From the NCBI RefSeq assembly GCF_003751445.1, contig NZ_RJUU01000001.1, positions 4,469,001-4,533,000 of the forward strand: a stretch of 64,000 bases of DNA. The letters run 5' to 3'. The translations under genes were made by a program, and so were the position numbers. Position 1 is the stretch's first letter, and every line of letters starts with the position of its first letter. This stretch comes from Streptomyces sp. 840.1. GTDB lineage: Bacteria; Actinomycetota; Actinomycetes; Streptomycetales; Streptomycetaceae. Of the stretch, positions 42,090 to 49,705 are shown piece after piece. Under the pieces are notes generated by a model. That model saw only the letters and a list, made by a program, of their open reading frames with translations. It was not told the DNA's origin and ran no database searches.

Positions 42090-44918
42090 TCAGAACAGTG
42101 AGTTGTAGATCTGCCAGCCCGTGCCGGCCTTCGCCCTGGCGGAGAAGGGCTTGGCCGCGCTGCCGGTGCCCTTGAGGTACCAGAGTTCGCCCGATCCGTT
42201 CACCCCGACCAGATCCCCGATGCCGTCCCGGTTCAGGTCGCTCGGGCCCAGCATCAGCTTGTACGAGCCCCAGCCGGAACCGACCTGGACCCGCTTGGCG
42301 TACGGCGCGGTGGCGCTGCCGGTGCCCGTGTAGATCCAGAGCACTCCGGCCTTGTCGCGCGCCACGAAGTCGGCCCTGCCGTCACCGTTCAGGTCGCCGG
42401 TGGAGACGACGGCGTCGTAGATCTGCCAGCCGGTGCCGATCCGCGCCCTGGGGGCGAAGGGCTTCGCCGGGTCACCCGTCCCCCTGTAGAAATAGATCAC
42501 CCCGGAGGCGTTGCGGGCGATCAGGTCGGGCTTGCCGTCCCGGTCCAGGTCGCGCATGCCCCAGATGCCGTTGTACTGGTTCCAGCCGGTGCCGATCCTG
42601 AGCCGTGCCCGGTACGGCTTGTCCGGGTTGCCGCTGCCGCGGTAGTACCAGAGCACGCCGTCCTTGTCGCGGGCCACGAGGTCGCCCGTGCCGTCCGCGC
42701 GCATCGCGGTCATCGCCGTGACGGCGGTGTAGTTCTGCCAGCCGTAGCCCATCCGGTAGCGCTTGTAGTACGGGGACGCGGCGCTGCCGGTGCCCTGGTA
42801 CTGCCAGACGTCGCCCGCGCTGTCCCGGCCGATCATGTTGTAGCGGTCCGTCCCGGAATCCGGGACGGTGCTGCTCGCCTGCTGGACGTCGCTCGCCTTC
42901 ACCCAGCCGATGCGGTGGTTGAACCGGATCGGGTAGAAGAGGTTCGTGCGCCCCTTCACCAGGGTGCGGTCGTTGTCGGCCGTGCCGGCGAACGTGCCCG
43001 CGAACCAGTAGTCACCGGCCTGCGCCGGACCGGCCTGGGGATAGGCCTGGCCCGCCGGGACGGTGTACTTCGACAGCGGCTCGCTGTTCTTCCCCTGGAC
43101 CGGGACGCCGGTGCCCGTGTAGGCGCCGTCCTCCGGGTAGGCACGCCCGTACACCGGGATGGACGTCGCGCCGGCCCTGGGCTTCAGCACCGGCTGGGCG
43201 GTCTCGGCCACCGCCTTGGTGAACTGGCCGCCCGGGTTCTGGAACCAGGCCTTCCTCCCGCCGTACCAGATGGCCGTCCAGTCGCCGTTGGCCTCCGCGA
43301 CGACGTACCTGCCGCCGGCGACGACCTTGTTGCCCCAGTTCGGGCCGTCGGTGGCCTTCACGTTCGGCATGTACGGGTCGGTGATCATCGCCGACGCCGT
43401 GGAGGCCGAGGTGTAGAGGTAGCCGAAGTTCGCCGGCTGCTTGGCCACGGCGGCGCCGTCGTACGTCAGCGCCGGCTGGTTGGCCGTGGTGAACGGCGGC
43501 ACCACCCTGACGACCTGGCCGGCCTTGACCGGACCGCCCGCGCCGCTCGCCCCGGTCGGGGCGCCGATCAGGGACATGTAGTGGTTCCAGTCCCAGAAGG
43601 GGCCGGGGTCCCAGTGCTGGGTCGCGACGTTGGCGTCCAGCGGGCCCGGCACCTCGTCGTGGCCGATGATGTGCTCACGGTCGAGCGGGATGGCGAACCG
43701 GGCGGCGAGGTACTTCACGAGCGCCGCGGAGGACTCGTACTGCGGCTCGGTGTACCAGCTGCCCGACTTGATCGCGTAGCCCTCGTGCTCGATGCCCACC
43801 GAGTGCATGTTCACGGTCTTGTTCGCCGCGTGCCACGCCTCGTTCCTGGTCTCGACCATCTGGGTGACCAGGCCGTCCTTGGCCCGGATCAGATAGTGCG
43901 CGCTCGCGTAGGACGCCGGGTTCTGGAAGGTGGCCAGCGAACCCTCGTACCCGCCCTCCGTGTCGTGGATGACGATGGAGCGGATGTCCTCGCCGCTCGC
44001 CGGACGGTTCGCGACGTTGTAGTTGCCGAAGTCGTCCGGGGTGGAGCTGTTCTGCTTGTACCCGGCGGGCTTGAAGCCGCAGTTCAGCCCGGACGGACAC
44101 TCCGGCGCCGGGGCGGCGGTGGTGCTCGCGTTCGTCGCCGCCGGCATGTCCGCAGGCTTGACCGGAACCACCGACGGGTCGGCGGGCAGCGACAGCTGCT
44201 GGCCGTCCGCCGTCAGCCGGCTCTCACCGCTCCTGACCGAGTCGAAGACCCGGTCGGCGAAGAGCGTGGCGCCCTTGGTGTCCGCCGCCTGGCTGTAGCG
44301 CGCCACGGCCGGGTACCACGCGCCGGCGTCGTCGGGCAGCGAATCGGTGGCCTCGCGCTGGTACTTCGCGAGCAGCGCCGCGCCCGCGCGGATGGACTGC
44401 GCCGGGTCCTCCTGCACCGCGCCGGCCGGTCTGCCGATGAGCTTCGCGGCCGCGTCCAGCGTGTGCAGTTCGGCCGCGCCCGTGTCCACCCGCTTCGGCA
44501 GGGTGCGCAGCGCGCGGGCGGCGTCGAAGTGCTTCGTCACCGCCGGGTCGCCGCTCATGTTGAGGTGCGCGAGCCGCTCGGCGTCCGTCGGCTGCTCGAC
44601 GTCGTCCGCGGTGACCCGGGTGAGCCCCATCACGTTGTACGCGCCGCTCGTGCTCGGCTCGCCGTCGTGGCTCTCCCACAGGGTCTGGCGGTAGGAGACC
44701 GCCATCAGCACGCTCTGCGGTACGTCGAACTCGCGCGCCGCGTCGCTGAACCGGGCCTGCAGCGCGGTGGCCGCGACCGGGGCGGCCTTGCCGTCGGCCG
44801 CCACCGGGTCCTGGGACGCCATGGCGACGGTCGTGACCGCGGCGGTCGCCACGACCGCCGCCCCCACCCCGCAGAACACTCGCCGCTTCCTGAGATCTTT
44901 GCGATGGTTCCGCTTCAA
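42090..44918 (-). CDS. Secreted N-acetylmuramoyl-L-alanine amidase with FG-GAP/VCBS-like repeats
   Basis: From a TTG at 44918 the protein has 942 residues: a signal peptide (MKRNHRKDLRKRR then a hydrophobic stretch), a helical N-terminal domain that resembles a lytic/structural module (about 45-240), an Amidase_2 (PGRP-like) domain (about 290-450) with zinc and catalytic residues in VIHDTEGG, HEGY, GHDEVPG and QHWDPGP, a linker/SH3-like region, and about five C-terminal repeats with DxDxDG calcium loops (DLDRDGKPD, DLNGDGRAD, DLNRDGIGD). It should cleave the amide between MurNAc and the stem peptide. The start is uncertain; GTG 44975 is in frame but would bury the signal. Confidence 0.87.
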   Translation of the reverse strand: MKRNHRKDLRKRRVFCGVGAAVVATAAVTTVAMASQDPVAADGKAAPVAATALQARFSDAAREFDVPQSVLMAVSYRQTLWESHDGEPSTSGAYNVMGLTRVTADDVEQPTDAERLAHLNMSGDPAVTKHFDAARALRTLPKRVDTGAAELHTLDAAAKLIGRPAGAVQEDPAQSIRAGAALLAKYQREATDSLPDDAGAWYPAVARYSQAADTKGATLFADRVFDSVRSGESRLTADGQQLSLPADPSVVPVKPADMPAATNASTTAAPAPECPSGLNCGFKPAGYKQNSSTPDDFGNYNVANRPASGEDIRSIVIHDTEGGYEGSLATFQNPASYASAHYLIRAKDGLVTQMVETRNEAWHAANKTVNMHSVGIEHEGYAIKSGSWYTEPQYESSAALVKYLAARFAIPLDREHIIGHDEVPGPLDANVATQHWDPGPFWDWNHYMSLIGAPTGASGAGGPVKAGQVVRVVPPFTTANQPALTYDGAAVAKQPANFGYLYTSASTASAMITDPYMPNVKATDGPNWGNKVVAGGRYVVAEANGDWTAIWYGGRKAWFQNPGGQFTKAVAETAQPVLKPRAGATSIPVYGRAYPEDGAYTGTGVPVQGKNSEPLSKYTVPAGQAYPQAGPAQAGDYWFAGTFAGTADNDRTLVKGRTNLFYPIRFNHRIGWVKASDVQQASSTVPDSGTDRYNMIGRDSAGDVWQYQGTGSAASPYYKRYRMGYGWQNYTAVTAMTAMRADGTGDLVARDKDGVLWYYRGSGNPDKPYRARLRIGTGWNQYNGIWGMRDLDRDGKPDLIARNASGVIYFYRGTGDPAKPFAPRARIGTGWQIYDAVVSTGDLNGDGRADFVARDKAGVLWIYTGTGSATAPYAKRVQVGSGWGSYKLMLGPSDLNRDGIGDLVGVNGSGELWYLKGTGSAAKPFSARAKAGTGWQIYNSLF

Positions 44919-45056
44919 AACCCCACCCCTGTGGTCGAATGCGCCAAATCCGAAAGTCGAGACGCTAGCAGCCACCGGCTGTGTCCCGCGTCACTGGCGC
45001 GCAACGTCATCCGTCTCAGACCCTGAGCACCAGAAAAAGGAGTCGACACGACCCCG

Positions 45057-45062
45057 TAATGT
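45057..45062 (+). promoter_or_regulatory. -10 hexamer TAATGT for a leaderless message
   Basis: TAATGT ends 7 nt before GTG 45070. An AAAAGG block 20 bp further upstream lies too far off to be a ribosome site. Confidence 0.5.
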
Positions 45063-45069
45063 GGGACCC

Positions 45070-46422
45070 GTGACCGTGAACGCCAATACCTCCGTCGCCG
45101 GTGGCAACACCTGGCGAGACCTTCCCGCGGCGCAGCAGCCCGAGTACCCCGACTCCGAGGCGCTGCGCGATGTACTCGCGGACCTCGCGTCGTATCCGCC
45201 GCTCGTCTTCGCCGGCGAGTGCGACCAGCTGCGCGCCCGCATGGGAGCCGTCGCCAAGGGCGAGGCGTTCCTGCTTCAGGGCGGTGACTGCGCCGAGGCC
45301 TTCGACGCCGTGTCGGCCGAGCACATCCGCGCCAAGCTGAAGACGCTGCTCCAGATGAGCGCCGTCCTCACCTACGCGGCCTCCGTGCCCGTCGTCAAGG
45401 TGGGCCGGATCGCCGGCCAGTACTCCAAGCCCCGCTCCAAGTCGACCGAGACCCGCGACGGCGTGACCCTGCCGACCTACCGCGGTGACTCCGTCAACGG
45501 CTTCGCCTTCACCGAGGCCGAGCGCGTTCCGGACCCGGACCGGCTGAAGCAGATGTACCACGCGTCCGCTTCCACGCTGAACCTCGTCCGCGCCTTCACC
45601 ACCGGCGGTTACGCCGACCTGCGCCAGGTGCACGCCTGGAACCAGGACTTCGTGAAGTCGTCCCCGTCCGGCCAGCGCTACGAGGCACTGGCCCGCGAGA
45701 TCGACAACGCGCTGAACTTCATGAAGGCGTGCGGCACGGACCCGGCCGAGTTCAAGGCCGTCGAGTTCTACGCCTCGCACGAGGGCCTGCTGCTGGACTA
45801 CGAGTCGGCGCTGACCCGCACCGACTCGCGCACCGGCGAGCTGTACGACACCTCGGGCCACATGGTGTGGATCGGTGAGCGCACCCGCCAGATGGACGGC
45901 GCGCACATCGAGTTCGCCTCGAAGATCCGCAACCCCATCGGCATCAAGCTCGGGCCGACGACCACCGTCGACGAGGCGCTCGGCTACATCGACCGCCTGG
46001 ACCCCGAGCGCGAGCCCGGCCGGCTGACCTTCATCGTCCGGATGGGCGCCGACAAGGTCCGCGACAAGCTGCCCGAGCTGGTCGAGAAGGTCACCGCCTC
46101 CGGCGCGACCGTCGCCTGGGTCACCGACCCGATGCACGGCAACACCTTCGAGGCCGCGTCCGGTCACAAGACCCGCCGCTTCGATGACGTCCTGGACGAG
46201 GTCAAGGGCTTCTTCGAGGTGCACAAGGGCCTCGGCACCCACCCGGGCGGCATCCACGTCGAGCTCACCGGCGACGATGTCACCGAGTGCGTCGGCGGCG
46301 GCCACGAGATCTTCGTGGACGATCTGCACCAGCGCTACGAGACGGCCTGCGACCCGCGGCTCAACCGCAGCCAGTCGCTGGACCTCGCGTTCCTGGTCGC
46401 CGAGATGTACCGGGACCAGTAG
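45070..46422 (+). CDS. aroH: Class II 3-deoxy-D-arabino-heptulosonate 7-phosphate synthase
   Basis: The 450-residue type II (plant-like) DAHP synthase condenses phosphoenolpyruvate and erythrose 4-phosphate, the entry to the shikimate pathway. Conserved blocks: QGGDCAEAF (metal Cys), KVGRIAGQYSKPR, WIGERTRQ, KLGPTT, and DPMHGNT. It corresponds to mycobacterial AroG (Rv2178c). GTG 45070 is chosen from the position of the -10 and the MTVNANT N-terminus; long upstream readings are antisense to the amidase. It lies 3 kb from trpEG, its metabolic consumer. Confidence 0.94.
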   Translation: MTVNANTSVAGGNTWRDLPAAQQPEYPDSEALRDVLADLASYPPLVFAGECDQLRARMGAVAKGEAFLLQGGDCAEAFDAVSAEHIRAKLKTLLQMSAVLTYAASVPVVKVGRIAGQYSKPRSKSTETRDGVTLPTYRGDSVNGFAFTEAERVPDPDRLKQMYHASASTLNLVRAFTTGGYADLRQVHAWNQDFVKSSPSGQRYEALAREIDNALNFMKACGTDPAEFKAVEFYASHEGLLLDYESALTRTDSRTGELYDTSGHMVWIGERTRQMDGAHIEFASKIRNPIGIKLGPTTTVDEALGYIDRLDPEREPGRLTFIVRMGADKVRDKLPELVEKVTASGATVAWVTDPMHGNTFEAASGHKTRRFDDVLDEVKGFFEVHKGLGTHPGGIHVELTGDDVTECVGGGHEIFVDDLHQRYETACDPRLNRSQSLDLAFLVAEMYRDQ

Positions 46423-46449
46423 GCATCACCACCGGTAGCGCGGCTACGA

Positions 46450-46486
46450 CTGTGGGGCACGGATCGATGTGATCCGTGCCCCACAG
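46450..46486 (+). terminator. Strong terminator after the DAHP synthase gene
   Basis: A perfect 16-bp stem (46450-46465 with 46471-46486) has the loop GATGT. Confidence 0.9.
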
Positions 46487-46527
46487 GGCGTTCCGGGGCT
46501 TTTACCCACCTTGAGTGGCGGGTAAGG

Positions 46528-46546
46528 TTAGGTTAGCCTCACCGAT
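46528..46546 (+). promoter_or_regulatory. Iron box (DmdR/IdeR operator) upstream of bfd
   Basis: TTAGGTTAGCCTCACCGAT matches the actinobacterial iron-box consensus TTAGGTTAGSCTAACCTAA at most positions. It lies about 47 bp before the bfd start, so bfd should be repressed when iron is plentiful. Confidence 0.8.
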
Positions 46547-46592
46547 TAACGGGGCGGCTGCCACGACCTGTCCCGCCGGGAGGTGAAACCGC

Positions 46593-46859
46593 ATGTACGT
46601 CTGCTCGTGTTTCGGCGTTACGGAGCAGCAGGTCAAGAAGCATGCGGAAGCCGGCGCCTGCACGCCCCGCCAGATAGCCTCCGCCTGCAAGGCGGGCACC
46701 GACTGCGGCGGCTGTGTGCGCACCATCCAGGCGATGCTCGGCCGCGGCGCCTGCCCGCGCCGCGAACTGCTCGACCAGAAGCAGCCGGCCGGTGCCGTCG
46801 AGCGTCTCGACGCGGGCACCGCTCCGGCTCCTGTGGCCGGTTTCCCCGAAGCCGCCTGA
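46593..46859 (+). CDS. bfd: Bacterioferritin-associated [2Fe-2S] ferredoxin
   Basis: The 88-residue protein carries the BFD-like iron-sulfur motif: Cys4 and Cys6 (VCSCFGV) with a distal DCGGC near residue 38. It donates electrons to bacterioferritin to release stored iron. ATG 46593 follows GGGAGG. The iron box and the convergent bfr gene 37 bp away support this function. The C-terminal 35 residues are low-complexity. Confidence 0.92.
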   Translation: MYVCSCFGVTEQQVKKHAEAGACTPRQIASACKAGTDCGGCVRTIQAMLGRGACPRRELLDQKQPAGAVERLDAGTAPAPVAGFPEAA

Positions 46860-46896
46860 GCCCGGCCGGGCGCGGGCACCGGAACATGCGGGCCGG

Positions 46897-47376
46897 TCAG
46901 CTGTCCGGCTGCTCGATCAGCTGCGCGATGTAGAGCGGCTCGCCGAGCTTCTCGACCAGTTCCAGCTGGGTGTCGAGATAGTCGATGTGGTGTTCCTCGT
47001 CGGCCAGGATCGACTCGAAGATGTTCGCGGACGTGATGTCGCCCTTGGCGCGCATCAGCTCGATGCCCCGCTTGAGGCGGTCGATCGCCTCCACCTCGAC
47101 CTGGCGGTCCGCCTGGAACATCTCGGTGACCGTCTGACCCACGCGGACGTGGAAGAGCCGTTGGTAGTTCGGCAGTCCGTCGAGGAACAGAATCCGGTCG
47201 GTCAGGATCTCGGCGTGCTTCATCTCGTCGAACGACTCGGAGCGGGTGTACTTCGCGAGCTTCGTCCAGCCGAAGTTTTCCTGCATCTTCGCATGCAGGA
47301 AATACTGATTGATGGCAGTCAATTCGGCGGTCAGCTGCTCGTTCAGGAACTCGAGGACCTCGGGGTCGCCCTGCAT
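46897..47376 (-). CDS. bfr: Bacterioferritin
   Basis: The 159-residue ferritin-fold subunit forms a 24-mer that stores iron. Ferroxidase ligands are visible as Glu18 (EQLTAELTAINQYF), Glu51 and His54 (DEMKHAEIL), Glu94, and Glu127/His130 (ADEEHHID). Met52 is the haem-bridging residue. ATG 47376 with AAGGAG is chosen over an in-frame upstream start at 47421. Bfd, its redox partner, is adjacent and convergent. Confidence 0.95.
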   Translation of the reverse strand: MQGDPEVLEFLNEQLTAELTAINQYFLHAKMQENFGWTKLAKYTRSESFDEMKHAEILTDRILFLDGLPNYQRLFHVRVGQTVTEMFQADRQVEVEAIDRLKRGIELMRAKGDITSANIFESILADEEHHIDYLDTQLELVEKLGEPLYIAQLIEQPDS

Positions 47377-47460
47377 CGCAGAGACTCCTTCCAACCGGTG
47401 AACTGGGCAAGTTGGCCGCATCTTCGCATCGCACCCGGTGGCCGTCCAGTAAGTACACGC

Positions 47461-47479
47461 TTAGTAAGGCTTGCCCGAA
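47461..47479. promoter_or_regulatory. Weak iron-box-like sequence before bfr
   Basis: The 19-mer beginning TTAGTAAGGCTTGCCC agrees with the iron-box consensus at about 13 of 19 positions and lies 85 bp upstream of bfr. IdeR-type proteins activate bfr in other actinobacteria. Confidence 0.35.
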
Positions 47480-47530
47480 TCGTCTCTGCGCTGGTCATGA
47501 CCACCCCTGCCTGTCTGTCACCATGGAGTC

Positions 47531-48163
47531 ATGGGTCAGCCGGAAAGCCGGGAGAACCGCGCATCAGAGCAGTCCGAGCTTCCGCCGGGACAGCGACTGC
47601 AGCGCGGCTGGCCGGTTACCCATTACGGGCCGGTGCCGAAGTTCAAACCCGACCGCTGGGAATTCCGCGTTTTCGGGGCCACCGCCGATGGTGACAAGCA
47701 CTGCTGGGACCATCAGGAATTCTCGGCGCTGCCGTTCTCCTCGGTCGTCGCCGACCTGCACTGCGTGACGAAATTCAGCATGCTCGGCGCCGAGTGGGGC
47801 GGGGTGCTCGTCCGCGACGTCGTCGCACTCGCGCCGCCCGCACCCCATGTCACCCATGTGATGGTCTGGGCCGAATACGGATTCAGCTCGAACCTCAGGA
47901 TCGACGACTTCATGGCCGAGCGGGCCCTCTTCGCCACCCATAAGGATGGCGAGCTGCTCACCGCCGAGCACGGCTTCCCGCTCCGGCTCGTCGTTCCGCA
48001 GCTGTACGCCTGGAAGGGCCCCAAATGGGTCCGGGGCATCGAGTACATGACGGCCGACCGCCGCGGCTTCTGGGAGGAGCGCGGCTACCACAACATCGGC
48101 GATCCGTGGCGGGAGCAGCGCTACTCCTACCAGGAGGAGCCCGGGGACGGCCCGGAGCTCTGA
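47531..48163 (+). CDS. Molybdopterin-dependent oxidoreductase (sulfite oxidase/YedY-like domain)
   Basis: The 210-residue protein is a stand-alone oxidoreductase molybdopterin-binding domain. The Mo-ligating Cys lies in VADLHCVTKFS, and the pterin-contacting stretch near the C-terminus is RLVVPQLYAWKGPKWVRGI. There is no signal peptide, so it should act in the cytoplasm. The substrate is unknown; S- or N-oxide reductions are typical of the family. ATG 47531 follows GGAG closely. Confidence 0.86.
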   Translation: MGQPESRENRASEQSELPPGQRLQRGWPVTHYGPVPKFKPDRWEFRVFGATADGDKHCWDHQEFSALPFSSVVADLHCVTKFSMLGAEWGGVLVRDVVALAPPAPHVTHVMVWAEYGFSSNLRIDDFMAERALFATHKDGELLTAEHGFPLRLVVPQLYAWKGPKWVRGIEYMTADRRGFWEERGYHNIGDPWREQRYSYQEEPGDGPEL

Positions 48164-48181
48164 GGCTCCGGAGCTCTGAGA

Positions 48182-48199
48182 CCCCCGGGCCCCCGGGGG
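48182..48199. terminator. GC hairpin between convergent genes
   Basis: CCCCCGG (48182-48188) pairs with CCGGGGG (48193-48199). A 13-bp tandem repeat CCGGAGCTCTGAG spans the upstream stop codon just before. Confidence 0.5.
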
Positions 48200-48211
48200 C
48201 CCCGGCCCTGC

Positions 48212-48751
48212 TCAGTGGTGGTACTGGTGCACCACCGCGTGCCCCTTGCCCCGGCCGATCATCCACTTGTTGACCGGTGTGGTGACGACGAAGGCCACGG
48301 CGAGCGAGAGTGCGAGTGTCCCCCAGAACAACGCGTCCGCGAGGGTCGCGTCCATGGCGCCGGGCCACAGGGCGATCAGCCCGTTGTCGATCAGCTCCAT
48401 CACCGCGATGGAGAGGGTGTCGGCGGCGAGGGCGACGCGGAACGCCGTGCGGAAGCCGACGCCGGCCTTCCGGATGGAGCGCAGCGTCAGCGTGTAGCCG
48501 AAGAAGAAGGCCAGCGCGATCGCCGCGAGCATCGTCGCCGTGTTGCCCCAGCCGAGCGCCGTGCCGATCACCATGCCGAGCACCTCACCGATGGCGCATC
48601 CGGTGAGGCAGTGCAGGGTGGCCCGAGCCGCCGTCCGCCACCCGACGGCACCGGGAGAATGGCCGGAGTGGCTCATGTGCTCGGCGTGGCCTGTGCGGGC
48701 TGCGTGCCCTGCGCGGGCTGTGGGCTCCGTGTGCTCTGCGTGGTCCCGCAT
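48212..48751 (-). CDS. His-rich DUF4396 membrane protein, copper-type operator upstream
   Basis: The 179-residue protein has a histidine-rich N-terminus (eight His in the first 31 residues, as in RTGHAEHMSHSGHS), four transmembrane helices (about 45-62, 72-90, 105-125 and 140-158) and a His-rich tail (HAVVHQYHH). This pattern suggests metal binding. ATG 48751 follows GGGGGA. The CsoR-like operator over its promoter points to copper. The family is otherwise of unknown function; it could buffer or move Cu(I). Confidence 0.82.
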   Translation of the reverse strand: MRDHAEHTEPTARAGHAARTGHAEHMSHSGHSPGAVGWRTAARATLHCLTGCAIGEVLGMVIGTALGWGNTATMLAAIALAFFFGYTLTLRSIRKAGVGFRTAFRVALAADTLSIAVMELIDNGLIALWPGAMDATLADALFWGTLALSLAVAFVVTTPVNKWMIGRGKGHAVVHQYHH

Positions 48752-48795
48752 GTCGATCCCCCAATGCCGGATGGCGGTTCCTGTCGACTACGGGA

Positions 48796-48817
48796 ACCGT
48801 ATACCCCCCTGGGGTAT
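48796..48817 (-). promoter_or_regulatory. CsoR-like operator overlapping a -10
   Basis: ATACCCC (48801-48807) and GGGGTAT (48811-48817) form the inverted repeat typical of CsoR copper-sensing repressors, with spacer CCT. A TACGGT -10 for the DUF4396 gene occupies 48801-48796 on the minus strand, so bound repressor would block it. Confidence 0.75.
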
Positions 48818-48841
48818 TCCGCCATCCGTGGGCGGGCGCGG

Positions 48842-49699
48842 TCAGCTCCGGTCGCGCAGCTCCTTCAGCCGGGCCACGTCCGCAGCGTGGCCCTCCTTGC
48901 CGCCCGGTGTCTCGATGATCAGCGGCACGCCTTCGGCGGCCGGGTGGGAGAACAGCTCCCGGAACGGCTCCTCACCGATGTGACCGGCGCCGATGTTCTC
49001 GTGCCGGTCCTTGTGGGCGCCGGCCACGTCCTTGGAGTCGTTGGCGTGGATCAGCTTCAGCCGTCCCGCGCCGACCGTCTCCACCAGCAGGTCCAGCGTC
49101 TCCTTCATCCCGCCGGGTCCGGCCAGATCGTGTCCCGCCGCGAAGATGTGGCACGTGTCGAGACAGACGCCGAGCTTCGGATGGGCGTCGAGCGCCTCGA
49201 AGTACGGGCCGAAGTCCCAGGTCCGCGAGCAGAGCGAGAAACCCTGGCCGGCGGTCGACTCCAGCAGCAGGAACGGGTCGTCGTCGTGCGTCAGCTCGTC
49301 CAACAGCGGCCGCATGTACTCGCGCACCTGGGCCAGCGCCTCCTCGCGCGGCCGGCCGTTGGTCGCCGAGCCGGTGTGCACCACGACGCCCAGGGCGCCG
49401 ATCTCGCGGGCCCGGCGCAGGGAGTGGCGCAGCGAGTCCACGGACTTCTCGACGGTCGCCGCGGTGTGCGAGCCGAAGTTGATCAGGTACGGGGCATGGA
49501 CGTACGCCGGTATCGACCCGGCGGCGCACTCGGCGCGGAACTGTTCGTCCTGCGCCGGGGTCCCGGCCGGGGTGGCCCAGCCGCGCGGGTTGGCGACGAA
49601 GACCTGGACGGCTTCCGCGCCCATCTCGCGCGCGTAGGGGAGGCCGGCCTTGGCGAGGCCGCCGGCCACCGGCACATGGCCGCCGACAGGGTTGCGCAT
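48842..49699 (-). CDS. nfo: Endonuclease IV-type AP endonuclease
   Basis: The 285-residue TIM-barrel enzyme cleaves DNA at abasic sites. Zinc-binding motifs: VVHTGSA, LLLESTAGQG, CLDTCHIFAAGHD, LIHANDSKD and the KDRHENIGAGHIG signature. ATG 49699 lies 6 nt after the kinase stop, so it is co-transcribed with the PASTA kinase. The deep set of trinuclear-zinc ligands argues for an active enzyme. Confidence 0.92.
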   Translation of the reverse strand: MRNPVGGHVPVAGGLAKAGLPYAREMGAEAVQVFVANPRGWATPAGTPAQDEQFRAECAAGSIPAYVHAPYLINFGSHTAATVEKSVDSLRHSLRRAREIGALGVVVHTGSATNGRPREEALAQVREYMRPLLDELTHDDDPFLLLESTAGQGFSLCSRTWDFGPYFEALDAHPKLGVCLDTCHIFAAGHDLAGPGGMKETLDLLVETVGAGRLKLIHANDSKDVAGAHKDRHENIGAGHIGEEPFRELFSHPAAEGVPLIIETPGGKEGHAADVARLKELRDRS

Positions 49700-49705
49700 A
49701 CGGAT

